Positions 27,899-36,062 of a stretch of 64,000 nt of DNA are shown in pieces (positions within the stretch are counted from its first letter, which is position 1; each line of letters opens with the position of its first letter). Made by a program: the position numbers and the translations under genes. Origin of the DNA: Pseudochelatococcus sp050946405 (lineage in GTDB: Bacteria > Pseudomonadota > Alphaproteobacteria > Rhizobiales > Beijerinckiaceae); assembly GCF_050946405.1 (NCBI RefSeq), contig NZ_JBMNUS010000001.1, forward strand, positions 310,001 to 374,000, read 5' to 3'. The notes beneath the pieces were generated by a model that was not told where the DNA came from, searched no databases, and worked only from the letters and a program-made list of their open reading frames with translations.

Positions 27899-28216
27899 GC
27901 CGGGTTAGCTCAGTTGGTAGAGCAACCGCCTTGAATGACGAGTGCCCCGGAAGAAATTCCGGGAGCAGAACTGCCCAAACTCGGGGAAAGCTAACGCCCG
28001 ACCGGCTGTGCCGGTGGCCATGCCAATCCCGAGCCAAGCCCCGTTGCGCGGGGAAGGTGTAGAGACTAGACGGGCAGCGCCTAAGGTCCGACGGACTATG
28101 GCGAAGGGATAGTCCAGACCACGAACGCAGGCGCCCCGGCGCGCGCCTGCGGCGGCGAAAGCCGAAGTGGGACGGTAAGCGGTAGGTCGTCAGTTCAAGT
28201 CTGACACCCGGCACCA
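27899..28216 (+). tRNA. tRNA-Thr(UGU) interrupted by a group I intron
   Basis: Exon 1 is 27899-27932 and exon 2 is 28175-28216; joined they give a 76-nt tRNA with encoded CCA. The acceptor stem is GCCGGGT/ACCCGGC and the D arm is GCTC/GAGC. The anticodon stem is ACCGC/GCGGT around a loop reading C-U-U-G-U-A-A, so the anticodon is UGU. The T arm is GTCAG-TTCAAGT-CTGAC, and A73 is followed by CCA. G1-C72, C2-G71 and G35-U36 match the usual threonine identity elements. The break falls between anticodon positions 34 and 35, so no functional tRNA exists without splicing. Confidence 0.93.
27933..28174 (+). ncRNA. Group I self-splicing intron, IC3-like
   Basis: A 242-nt intron without an open reading frame. 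It shows P1 as exon CTT against GAG at 27940-27942 with a U-G wobble at the splice site. P2 has a GAAA loop (27946-27963). P3 is CTGCCC (27971) with GGGCAG (28072) and P4 is TCGGG (27981) with CCCGA (28028). P7 is GACTA (28064) with TAGTC (28110), which forms the guanosine site. P9 is GCAGGCGC/GCGCCTGC, followed by a second GAAA hairpin. The last base is G, as required. The segments AAGGTGTAGAGACTAGACGG and GGGATAGTCCAG closely resemble the Azoarcus tRNA-Ile ribozyme core. Confidence 0.93.
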
Positions 28217-28245
28217 ACTTCTGACAGGGCGTTCAAGGCCGCACG

Positions 28246-28283
28246 AACCGATCCGCCTCCCCGGAGGCGCGGTTGGGGCTTTA
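28246..28283 (+). terminator. Probable terminator of the tRNA-Thr transcript
   Basis: AACCG and CGGTT enclose a CCGCCTCC/GGAGGCG stem 30 bases after the tRNA, followed by GGGGCTTTATT. The T content is modest. Confidence 0.5.
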
Positions 28284-28407
28284 TTCGATTTCCCTGCATG
28301 ATGCATGATTTTGCCCCATCCGCGCGCGTTCACTCTGCTATGGTTCCGGCGCAATGTGGCGGCTCCGCCCGCTCTGAACGAGAAACGAAGATAGTCCGCA
28401 AGCCGAA

Positions 28408-29496
28408 ATGAAAGTGCACCAGTTCGAGCCCAACGCCCAACAATCCCGGTCGACCGACGTCTTCGCCGGCGCGCGCTACGCGGTCGCGCCGATGCTCGAC
28501 TGGACGGACAGGCATTGCCGCTATTTTCACCGCCTGCTCTCGCGCCGTGTCCAGCTCTATACGGAAATGATCACCACCGGCGCGATCGTGTTCGGCGACC
28601 GGGCGCGGCTTCTGGATTTCTCCGCCGAGGAACAGCCTCTCGCCGTGCAGCTCGGCGGATCGGACCCCGCGGAGCTGGCGCGGGCCGCGCGCATCTGCAC
28701 CGATTGGGGCTATGGCGAGATCAACCTCAATGTCGGCTGTCCGTCCGACCGCGTGCAGAACGGGCGCTTCGGCGCCTGCCTCATGCGCGAACCCGCCCTC
28801 GTGGGCGATTGCGTCGCGGCGATGAAGGCGGCCGTCGACATCCCCGTTACGGTCAAATGCCGCATCGGCGTCGACGATCAGGACACGGGACCCGCGCTCG
28901 ACGCCCTCGCGGAAGCCGTGGTCGGGGCCGGCGTCGACGGGCTCGTCGTGCATGCCCGCAAGGCGTGGCTGGCCGGCCTCAGCCCGAAGGAAAACCGCGA
29001 GATCCCGCCGCTCGACTACGCCCGCGTCCACCGCCTCAAGCAGGCGCGGCCGGGGCTGCCCGTCATGCTGAACGGCGGCCTCGCCACGCTGGAAGCCGCC
29101 GAAGCCGCCATCCGCGGCCAGGACGCGCCCCCGCTCGACGGCGCCATGATCGGCCGCGCCGCCTATCAGAACCCGGAAATCCTGCTCGGCGTCGACGCCC
29201 TCACGCCCGGCGCGCGAGCGCCCGCAGGCATGGCGGACGGCTTCGAAGCGATCGAGGCATTCATGCCCTATGTCGCCGCGCAGCTCGAATCGGGCGCGCG
29301 CCTCAGTCAGATGACGCGCCATCTGCTCGGGCTCTTTCCCGGCCGGCGCGGGGCGCGGCTTTTTCGCCGCCATCTCGCGACGGAGGCGGTCAGGCCCGGC
29401 GCGGGTCTTGACGTCCTGCGCCAGGCGGTGGCCTTCGTCAGCCGGGAGGAACCGGCCGGAGCCTTGCCGGCGGAACCGCTGCGCAACGCCTCCTGA
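28408..29496 (+). CDS. dusA: tRNA dihydrouridine(20/20a) synthase DusA
   Basis: FMN enzyme that reduces uridine 20/20a in the D loop of tRNAs. 362 residues, normal for DusA. Conserved parts are RYAVAPMLDWTDRHCRYFHR (FMN site), LNVGCPSDRVQNGRFGACLM with the catalytic Cys in GACLM, KCRIGVDDQD, and VHARKAWLAGLSPKENR, which marks DusA rather than DusB or DusC. It lies directly downstream of the tRNA-Thr gene, an apt but probably accidental neighbour. The start is the first ATG of the frame after a weak ribosome binding site. Confidence 0.95.
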   Translation: MKVHQFEPNAQQSRSTDVFAGARYAVAPMLDWTDRHCRYFHRLLSRRVQLYTEMITTGAIVFGDRARLLDFSAEEQPLAVQLGGSDPAELARAARICTDWGYGEINLNVGCPSDRVQNGRFGACLMREPALVGDCVAAMKAAVDIPVTVKCRIGVDDQDTGPALDALAEAVVGAGVDGLVVHARKAWLAGLSPKENREIPPLDYARVHRLKQARPGLPVMLNGGLATLEAAEAAIRGQDAPPLDGAMIGRAAYQNPEILLGVDALTPGARAPAGMADGFEAIEAFMPYVAAQLESGARLSQMTRHLLGLFPGRRGARLFRRHLATEAVRPGAGLDVLRQAVAFVSREEPAGALPAEPLRNAS

Positions 29497-29572
29497 CGCG
29501 GCCGCGCGCATTTGGCCCTTGCATCCGCGCGTCGGGCGCGCCATGACACGGTAAAGGCTGAACCAGGCAATC

Positions 29573-30229
29573 ATGACCGACACGACACAGATCTATCTCG
29601 CATCCCGCATCATCGACGACGCGCAAAGCGCCATCGCGTCGCTGGCCGACGCTTGTGACGGCGGCGCGGTGGCCGCGATCCTGCTGTCGTTCGCCTTCAC
29701 CGACGAACGCGAGCAGATCAACGCGCTGAAGGCCATTGCGCCGGTGCTGCAAAAGTCGGGCACGGCGGTGATCGCGCGCACCTCGCCACGCGCGGCAGTG
29801 CGCGGGGGGGCGGACGGCGTGCACCTGGACGAGCCGGGCGAGACGCTTGCCGACGCCATCGCCGCCCTGAAGCCTGACCGCATCGTCGGTGTCGGCGGGC
29901 TGCGCACGCGCCATGACGCCATGAGCGTCGGCGAGACCGATGTCGACTATCTGCTGTTCGGAGAACCGCGCCCCGACGGCAGCCTGCCCGATCGCGACGC
30001 CACGATCGAACGGACCGCCTGGTGGGCGGAGATTTTTTCCGTTCCCTGTGTCGGCTTCGTGCACGACCTTGCCGATGTCGAGGCGATGGCGGCGACGGGC
30101 GCCGAGTTCGTCGGGCTCGGCGAGGCCGTCTGGTCGCACGCCGAGGGACCCGCGGCGGCCGTGGCGCTGGCGCGGACGGCCATCGCGGCGGCGAACCGGA
30201 CCGACGATGACGGGGAAACCGGCCGATGA
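29573..30229 (+). CDS. Thiamine phosphate synthase (ThiE/TenI)-like protein
   Basis: A 218-residue TIM-barrel protein of the ThiE/TenI family. Recognisable pieces are ARTSPRAAVRGGADGVHLDEPGE (split), IVGVGGLRTRHDAMSVGETDVDYLLFG and FVHDLADVEAMAATGAEFVGLG. The GADGVHL and DYLLFGE segments correspond to the phosphate- and pyrimidine-binding loops of ThiE. However, some residues of the true enzyme are altered, so a divergent TenI-like or moonlighting protein is possible. Other thiamine genes are not nearby. The stop overlaps the next gene as ATGA. Confidence 0.75.
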   Translation: MTDTTQIYLASRIIDDAQSAIASLADACDGGAVAAILLSFAFTDEREQINALKAIAPVLQKSGTAVIARTSPRAAVRGGADGVHLDEPGETLADAIAALKPDRIVGVGGLRTRHDAMSVGETDVDYLLFGEPRPDGSLPDRDATIERTAWWAEIFSVPCVGFVHDLADVEAMAATGAEFVGLGEAVWSHAEGPAAAVALARTAIAAANRTDDDGETGR

Positions 30230-31395
30230 CGGCGGCATCGCCGTTCCGCCCGCTTCCGGGCCGCCGCCGGCGGGCAGGAGGCGCACCAAAAGATTTTCGG
30301 TTTGGAGGTTTCGGGCTTGCTGTCATCCTTGCCGGCGGCCTGCTCGCCACCCATCCGGCCCGGGCGCAGAACAAGGACGGGCCTACGCTGAACATTCCGT
30401 TCACCGGCGACTTCGGCCTGCCGGCGGCGGGGCCGCGAAACGAACTGCCGGAAAGCCCGGCGGACGGGCGCTTCCTGCCCTCGCCCGTCACGCCGCGCTC
30501 CGGCGGCGCGGACGACATTCCCACGCTGCCTGATTTCTCGGCGGATCACGCCTATGCCGATTATCAGCGCGGCTTCTACAAATCGGCTTTCGAGGGGGCC
30601 TCCCTGCGCGCAGCGCGCAACCCGCGCGACGGTGCGGCCATGACGCTGCTGGGCGAGATCCACGCCAACGGGCTCGGCGTGGCGAGGGACATGCAGCGGG
30701 CAGCCGACTGGTATCGGCGCGGCGACGCCGCAAACGATCGCAACGCCACGTTCGCGCTCGCCATGTTGACCCTCGCCGACGGCACCGACGCGGACGCAAA
30801 GCGCAAGACGGCGACGACGCTGCTTGAAAAGGCCGCCGCAGCCGGCCATCCGCTCGCGGCCTACAATCTGGCGCTCTCGCTGCTCGCGGCCCGGCAGGCG
30901 GCCGAACTGCCGCGCACCGTCTCCCTGCTGGAGCAGGCGGCGGCCGCCGAAGTGGCGGACGCGCAATATGCGCTGGCGGTCATGTTGCGCGAGGGGCAGG
31001 GCGCGGCGAAGGACTCAAAGCGCGCGGCGCAATGGATGGCGCGGGCCGCCGCGAACGGCAATATTCCCGCGCAGGTCGAACTCGCCATCATGCTGTTCAA
31101 CGGCGACGGCGTGGAGGCGAACGAGGAGAGGGCCGCGCGTCTGTTCGCCGTCGCGGCCGCGCGCGGCAATGCCATCGCGCAGAACAGGCTGGCGCGCATT
31201 CTCGCGGCCGGGCGCGGCCTGCCGAAGGATCTGGTGCAGGCGGCCTCGTGGCATCTGATGGCCGCGGCGCAGGGGCGCGCGGATACGTGGCTCGACACCG
31301 CGCTGAAAAATCTCACCGCCGACGAACGGCGGCGGGCGGAAGCGCTGGCGCAGGAGCGCACTGAAGACATCAACTTCGGCCTCGCGCCGGAATGA
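30226..31395 (+). CDS. Secreted Sel1-repeat protein
   Basis: A 389-residue periplasmic protein. A signal sequence with an unusually long basic N-terminus (FGLAVILAGGLLATHPARAQ, about residues 30-49) is followed by tandem Sel1-like repeats from about residue 105. Typical pieces are GEIHANGLGVARDMQRAADWYRR split over one repeat, LREGQGAAKDSKRAAQWM, LFNGDGVEANEERAARLF and LAAGRGLPKDLVQAASWH. Such repeats mediate protein contacts; the partner is unknown. It is translationally coupled to the ThiE-like gene. Confidence 0.85.
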   Translation: MTAASPFRPLPGRRRRAGGAPKDFRFGGFGLAVILAGGLLATHPARAQNKDGPTLNIPFTGDFGLPAAGPRNELPESPADGRFLPSPVTPRSGGADDIPTLPDFSADHAYADYQRGFYKSAFEGASLRAARNPRDGAAMTLLGEIHANGLGVARDMQRAADWYRRGDAANDRNATFALAMLTLADGTDADAKRKTATTLLEKAAAAGHPLAAYNLALSLLAARQAAELPRTVSLLEQAAAAEVADAQYALAVMLREGQGAAKDSKRAAQWMARAAANGNIPAQVELAIMLFNGDGVEANEERAARLFAVAAARGNAIAQNRLARILAAGRGLPKDLVQAASWHLMAAAQGRADTWLDTALKNLTADERRRAEALAQERTEDINFGLAPE

Positions 31396-31604
31396 CGCAC
31401 GGCGCGCCCTTTGACGGCCTGCGCCGGATGTGAGCGCAAGCTGTCGAAAATCCCTTGGATCAGAATGGCTTGATCGGATTTTTCGTCTGCGCGGCCATGC
31501 ACACCGCTCTTGACGCCGCCGCCGCTTGCGGGCAGATAACGGCGCACGCTTCCCCTCCCCGGTTCCGGCGCGGCCCATCCGTGCTCGTTTCACAGGCAAT
31601 TTCC

Positions 31605-32399
31605 ATGATTCGCTCACCCATCATCACCGTCATGACCGACGCCGTCATGAAGGCGTCCCGCTCGCTCAAGCGCGATTTCGGCGAACTGGAGGCGTTGCAG
31701 GTCTCGCTGAAGGGACCCGGCGATTTCGTTTCCGCCGCCGACCGCAAGGCCGAAAACATTCTGCGCGAGGCGCTGGAAAAAGCCCGTCCCGGCTACGGTT
31801 TCGTACTGGAGGAGGGCGGCGTCGTCGCCGGCTCCGACACGACCCATCGCTGGCACGTCGACCCGCTCGACGGCACGACGAACTTTTTGCACGGCATTCC
31901 GCATTTCGCGCTGTCCGTGGGGCTGGAGCGGCAGGGCCAGGTCGTGGCCGGCGTGATCTACGATCCGATCAAGGACGAAATGTTCGTGGCGGAGAAGGGC
32001 AGCGGCGCCTATCTCAACAACCGCCGCATCCGCGTCGCGGCGCGCCGCGAGCTCGCAAGCGCGGTTATCGCGACCGGCATTCCGCATCTGGGCAAAAGCG
32101 GCCATCCGGCCTTCATCCGCGAACTCGCGGCGGTGACGGTGCGCACGGCGGGCGTGCGCCGCATGGGCGCGGCCGCGCTCGATCTCGCCTATGTCGCGGC
32201 CGGCCGTTACGACGGCTATTGGGAACGGGGCCTGAGCAGCTGGGACATCGCCGCCGGCATCGTGCTGCTGCGCGAGGCGGGCGGCTTCATCGCCGACGCC
32301 GACGGCGGAGACAACCCGCTGGAGACCGGCAGCGTCGTTTGCGGCAACGAGGTCATCCAACGGGAACTGGCCGGACTTCTGCGCGCGGCGCGCGCGTGA
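31605..32399 (+). CDS. suhB: Inositol monophosphatase family protein (SuhB)
   Basis: Mg2+-dependent phosphatase of the inositol monophosphatase family; in proteobacteria SuhB also takes part in rRNA transcription antitermination complexes. 264 residues with motif 1 HVDPLDGTTNFLHG (about residues 84-97) and motif 2 SWDIAAGIVLLREAGG (about 210-225), so all metal ligands are present, with EEGG upstream. Start at ATG 31605 (MIRSPIITVMTDAVMKASR), the usual beginning of alphaproteobacterial SuhB; the frame is open 150 bases upstream without similarity. Confidence 0.93.
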   Translation: MIRSPIITVMTDAVMKASRSLKRDFGELEALQVSLKGPGDFVSAADRKAENILREALEKARPGYGFVLEEGGVVAGSDTTHRWHVDPLDGTTNFLHGIPHFALSVGLERQGQVVAGVIYDPIKDEMFVAEKGSGAYLNNRRIRVAARRELASAVIATGIPHLGKSGHPAFIRELAAVTVRTAGVRRMGAAALDLAYVAAGRYDGYWERGLSSWDIAAGIVLLREAGGFIADADGGDNPLETGSVVCGNEVIQRELAGLLRAARA

Positions 32400-32410
32400 G
32401 GCGCAGGCGG

Positions 32411-33613
32411 TCAGGCGGTTTCGGCATCCTGGAGACGGGATGCCTCCTGAAGCACGCCGCTGATCGCGCGATCGGCGACACCGGTTGTCACCGCCGCTTG
32501 CTTGGCAAACTCAAGTGCGGCTTTTCCGAGAAGGCTGACAGGCTGCAGAGGAGCGAAAACCTTCAGACGCGTTCCCCCGCTCTCGTCAGATGACAGCATA
32601 AGGGTGGCCGTGCCGGTAAACGCCACACTCAAATCAGCAGCCTGGGCATAACCCTCCCTGAACGTGAGCGTTATCTGATCGCCGTTGCGACCGAACGCGA
32701 GAAGCGGCGGCTTTGCATTGAACACCTGACGCCGCTGATCCGGCGTGAGCCTGTTCCTCACTGTCGTCTGAACGGCCTGGTAAACGTTCTTCCTGAAAGC
32801 CTCGGTCAACGGCCTGCCGGAGACGCCGACGACGAGCGCGGCGCCGGAAGGAACGGCGCTGACGGCGGCACTCCCGGCAACGTCGGGAGCAGGCTCCTGC
32901 ACAGCTGCGGCAGAAACCACTTGTTCGGCGGCAGATGTCTCGGACTGCCCGGCGGCGGGCACGGGCTGCTGCGATGCATGACCGAACATGCCGGCCAGAA
33001 ACCCGCCCACCGTCGACGCCACGCCCGCCGCCGTTTCGAGGAAATCATCTCCGGCTTGCGCCACTCTTTCAAGCGTCGATTTCGCGCCCGGTTCCTCAAG
33101 CGACAACAGGCCCCAAGCCTCGAAGAAATCGCGAACCGGGCCCGCCGGCGGCCGGGAAGACGGTTCGCCTGACGGGGCGTTGCTCACAGGGACGCGCTCT
33201 TCCAAGCGCACCCGGAGGCTTTCGATCCGCTCCCGGAGCGCTGCCGCTTCACTTCCCCCGTCCCGCCGCGCCCATCTGACGATGCGCCCCTCCGGCGGCT
33301 TGAGATCACGGATACCATCCCAAATGGCCTGCAAATCACTCTGCATCTCTCCATCCAGAAGGCCGCCAACCTGGTTATCGTCGGCCCAGCTCTTAAGACC
33401 GCTCATCTGTGTGGAGAGTTCACTGGCGTGCCGTTGCCGCTCGGCCCACCGGGACCACGGCGGTTGAAAGCTTCCCCGAAACCAGGAAACACTACGGTTG
33501 TCGGAATGACCGGCAACGGAAGTGCTGCCGCCTGCGGGGGCGTTGTTCGGCGGATCGACATGGCAGGGATCAGCAACAGCAAGAGACCTGACGACCGAAG
33601 AAATGCGCCTCAT
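32411..33613 (-). CDS. Hypothetical protein, 400 residues, unrecognised
   Basis: I recognise no family. The N-terminal 60 residues are rich in Ser, Pro, Asn and Gly without a Sec signal. A helical middle part includes IRDLKPPEGRIVRWARR and AAALRERIESLRVRLEER (probable coiled coil, about residues 110-150). A Gly-rich hydrophobic stretch is GVASTVGGFLAGMFG (about 215-230), and a more regular C-terminal domain runs from about residue 270. The start at 33613 has AGAGG seven bases upstream. The DNA upstream is strikingly AT-rich. It could be an acquired, perhaps exported protein; no secretion system genes are nearby. Confidence 0.65.
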   Translation of the reverse strand: MRRISSVVRSLAVADPCHVDPPNNAPAGGSTSVAGHSDNRSVSWFRGSFQPPWSRWAERQRHASELSTQMSGLKSWADDNQVGGLLDGEMQSDLQAIWDGIRDLKPPEGRIVRWARRDGGSEAAALRERIESLRVRLEERVPVSNAPSGEPSSRPPAGPVRDFFEAWGLLSLEEPGAKSTLERVAQAGDDFLETAAGVASTVGGFLAGMFGHASQQPVPAAGQSETSAAEQVVSAAAVQEPAPDVAGSAAVSAVPSGAALVVGVSGRPLTEAFRKNVYQAVQTTVRNRLTPDQRRQVFNAKPPLLAFGRNGDQITLTFREGYAQAADLSVAFTGTATLMLSSDESGGTRLKVFAPLQPVSLLGKAALEFAKQAAVTTGVADRAISGVLQEASRLQDAETA

Positions 33614-33996
33614 TATGACCTCTGAAATCAAATGTGATAAATAATTTGAGTATTGTAGGGAAAACACTTCGCCAATGCAACGACACTCTCAAGACACAAA
33701 ATTATACAGCAGAAAATAATATCTTCATTTAATTACGGTAGATATTTTCATGAAATATAGAAAACAAAACAATTTAACTATAATTATTTTATAGAATCAT
33801 TTCATATCCGCCGGAGCTGTATTGAGCGTCACATTAGAATTCCCATGATCCCGGAGCGGCCGGGCATGGAGCGAGACGGCATCCACCCACTGTCTCCGAT
33901 CGTGCACAGCCGCGATTGTCATTGTCGTTTGGCATCGATATCCTTAACGTTGCGGGCGATATCGCATTGCACAAACGGAGGCCGGGGGCCGAGACA
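33614..33996. other. AT-rich intergenic region
   Basis: No gene is visible. Bases 33620-33830 are strongly AT-rich (for example AATTTAACTATAATTATTTT), unlike everything around them. It must carry the promoter of the unknown leftward gene and of the MotA-like gene. TATAAT-like sequences are too frequent here to choose one. Confidence 0.6.
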
Positions 33997-35025
33997 ATGA
34001 CGTTTGCCGCTCCAAAACTGTCCACGCCGCGCATCTATCTCGTGCGGGCGGCTGTCTTTCTCATTCTGATCGGCTTCCTCGTGATGATGCTGCAAGCCCG
34101 CATCATCGAGGCGTTCATGGCCAATCCCGGCCTCAACGGCCTGATCGTCGGCGTCCTGCTGATCGGCATCCTGCTGTCGTTGCGCGAAATCTGGCTGCTG
34201 TTCCGTGAGGTGAACTGGGTTAACGCCTCGCAACTCACAGGCGAGGGGGTGGCCATCGCAGCGCCTCCGGTGCTGCTTGCGCCGATGGCCGCCGTCTTCG
34301 GCGAGCGTCTGGAACGGGCCTCCGCGCCGGCGCTGACCGTGCGCGCCCTTCTCGATTCGCTGTCGGCACGTCTCGACGAAAGCCGCGAGATCGCCCGTTA
34401 TCTTGCCGGGCTTCTCGTGTTTCTCGGCCTGCTCGGCACCTTCTGGGGCCTTCTGGAAACGGTCAGCTCCATCGGCGGCGTCATCGGCTCCCTGCGCACC
34501 GACGGCGATTCCGCGGTGCTGTTCGACGATCTGAAGACCGGGCTTTCCGCCCCGCTGGCCGGCATGGGCATTTCGTTTTCCTCCTCCCTGTTCGGCCTTG
34601 CGGGATCGCTGGTGCTGGGTTTTCTCGACCTGCAAACCGGCCAGGCCCATAACCGCTTCTACACCGAGCTTGAGGACGTGCTCGCCCGATCCGTCATCGA
34701 CAGCCCGCCGCCGGCGCCTTTCCCCGTCGCGCCAGGCTCCGGTCGCGCCGTGTCAAACGCCGGCATGACGGGCGCCGCGACAGGCTCCATGGAGCTGTCG
34801 CAGGCGCTCGACCGCCTGTCGATGCTGGTCAGCGAGAATCAGGGCAATCGCGCCGCAACGCAAGCGCTCGCCAATCTCGCCGAGGGCATCCAGACGCTCG
34901 TGCAGCACATGCGCGGCGAGCAGCAGCTCATCCGCGACTGGGTGGAAGCGCAAGCCGAACAGCAGGGCGAGATCAAGCGGCTGCTCGAACGCCTGTCGGC
35001 CCCGCCCTCCAACCGGGTGGAGTAG
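33997..35025 (+). CDS. MotA/TolQ/ExbB-type proton-channel protein
   Basis: A 342-residue inner-membrane protein. Hydrophobic segments lie near residues 15-35 (AVFLILIGFLVMML), 48-66 (GLIVGVLLIGILLSL), 145-165 (LAGLLVFLGLLGTFWGLLETV) and 200-225 (GMGISFSSSLFGLAGSLVLGF). The GLLGTFWGLLETV and MGISFSSSLFGLAGSLVLG parts match the conserved core of the MotA/ExbB/TolQ family. The C-terminal third is a soluble helical region. It pairs with the OmpA-domain gene 3 bases downstream, like MotA with MotB. The process it powers is unknown. ATG 33997 is chosen; the frame opens earlier. Confidence 0.82.
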   Translation: MTFAAPKLSTPRIYLVRAAVFLILIGFLVMMLQARIIEAFMANPGLNGLIVGVLLIGILLSLREIWLLFREVNWVNASQLTGEGVAIAAPPVLLAPMAAVFGERLERASAPALTVRALLDSLSARLDESREIARYLAGLLVFLGLLGTFWGLLETVSSIGGVIGSLRTDGDSAVLFDDLKTGLSAPLAGMGISFSSSLFGLAGSLVLGFLDLQTGQAHNRFYTELEDVLARSVIDSPPPAPFPVAPGSGRAVSNAGMTGAATGSMELSQALDRLSMLVSENQGNRAATQALANLAEGIQTLVQHMRGEQQLIRDWVEAQAEQQGEIKRLLERLSAPPSNRVE

Positions 35026-35028
35026 GCC

Positions 35029-36060
35029 ATGGCGCTGTCGCGCGGACGCCGGGAAAGCCGGCGCGTCGACTACTGGCCGGGCTTCGTCGACGCCCTGTCG
35101 ACCCTCGTCCTCTCCATCGTATTCCTGCTGTCCGTCTTCGTGCTGGGGCAGTTCTACCTCTCGCAGGAGTTGACCGGCAAGGACGAGGCGCTGCGCCGCC
35201 TCAACCGGCAGATCGCCGAACTGACCGATCTGCTCGCGCTCGCGCGCTCTGAAAACAGGGACATGCAGGACAACCTTTCCGCGCTGCAATCGACGCTGAA
35301 AACGAGCGAGACCGAGCAATCGCGCTTGCAGGGATTGCTGAACGCCGGCACGGATGCCGGCACATCCGCCTCGGCCGAAATCGGGCGCCTTTCCTCGGCG
35401 CTGGCCGGTGAGCGGGAAGTTTCAGCGCGGGCGCTGGCGCAGGTGGAACTGCTCAACCAGCAACTGGCCGCCCTGCGCCGGCAACTCGGCGCACTCGAAG
35501 ATGCGCTTGCCGCTTCCGAAGCGCGCGATCGGGAATCCCAGGCGCGGATCGCCGATCTCGGCAGCCGACTCAACGTCGCGCTGGCGCAGCGCGTCCAGGA
35601 ACTCGCCCGCTATCGCTCCGACTTCTTCGGCCGGCTGCGGCAGATTCTGGGCGAACGGCAGGATATCCGCATCGTCGGCGACCGCTTCGTCTTCCAGTCT
35701 GAAGTGTTTTTCGAGACCGGCGCCGCCGACCTTCTGCCCGAGGGGCAAAGCGAACTCGACAAGGTGGCGCAGGCGCTGCTCGATCTCAACGAGGAAATTC
35801 CGCCCGACATCCCGTGGGTGTTGCGCGTGGACGGGCACACCGACCGCCGGCCGCTTTCCGGGACGGGCGCCTTTCGCTCCAACTGGGAACTGTCGTCGGC
35901 ACGCGCCATCGCCGTCGTGCGCTATCTGCAATCGCGCGGCCTGCCGCCGCAGCGGCTGCTGGCGGCAGGCTTCGCCGAGTATCAGCCGCTGGACACGGGC
36001 GACGATGAGGAAGCCTACCGGCGCAACCGGCGCATCGAACTCAAGCTGACAGAACGATAA
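35029..36060 (+). CDS. OmpA/MotB-like peptidoglycan-binding protein
   Basis: 343 residues: one N-terminal membrane helix (LSTLVLSIVFLLSVFVLGQF, about residues 24-43), a long coiled coil (about 50-195), and a C-terminal OmpA-like domain. That domain contains VLRVDGHTDRRPLSG and SARAIAVVRYLQSRGLPPQRL, the usual meso-diaminopimelate-binding fold. The layout copies MotB: a membrane anchor next to a stator-like partner plus a wall-binding domain. It therefore probably forms a wall-anchored proton-driven complex with the preceding gene product. The start is 3 bases after the preceding stop. Confidence 0.85.
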   Translation: MALSRGRRESRRVDYWPGFVDALSTLVLSIVFLLSVFVLGQFYLSQELTGKDEALRRLNRQIAELTDLLALARSENRDMQDNLSALQSTLKTSETEQSRLQGLLNAGTDAGTSASAEIGRLSSALAGEREVSARALAQVELLNQQLAALRRQLGALEDALAASEARDRESQARIADLGSRLNVALAQRVQELARYRSDFFGRLRQILGERQDIRIVGDRFVFQSEVFFETGAADLLPEGQSELDKVAQALLDLNEEIPPDIPWVLRVDGHTDRRPLSGTGAFRSNWELSSARAIAVVRYLQSRGLPPQRLLAAGFAEYQPLDTGDDEEAYRRNRRIELKLTER

Positions 36061-36062
36061 CC

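Noticed and set aside
27774..28217. 147-codon minus-strand open frame across the tRNA-Thr region
   Set aside because: It runs through both tRNA exons and the ribozyme, whose structure explains the sequence.
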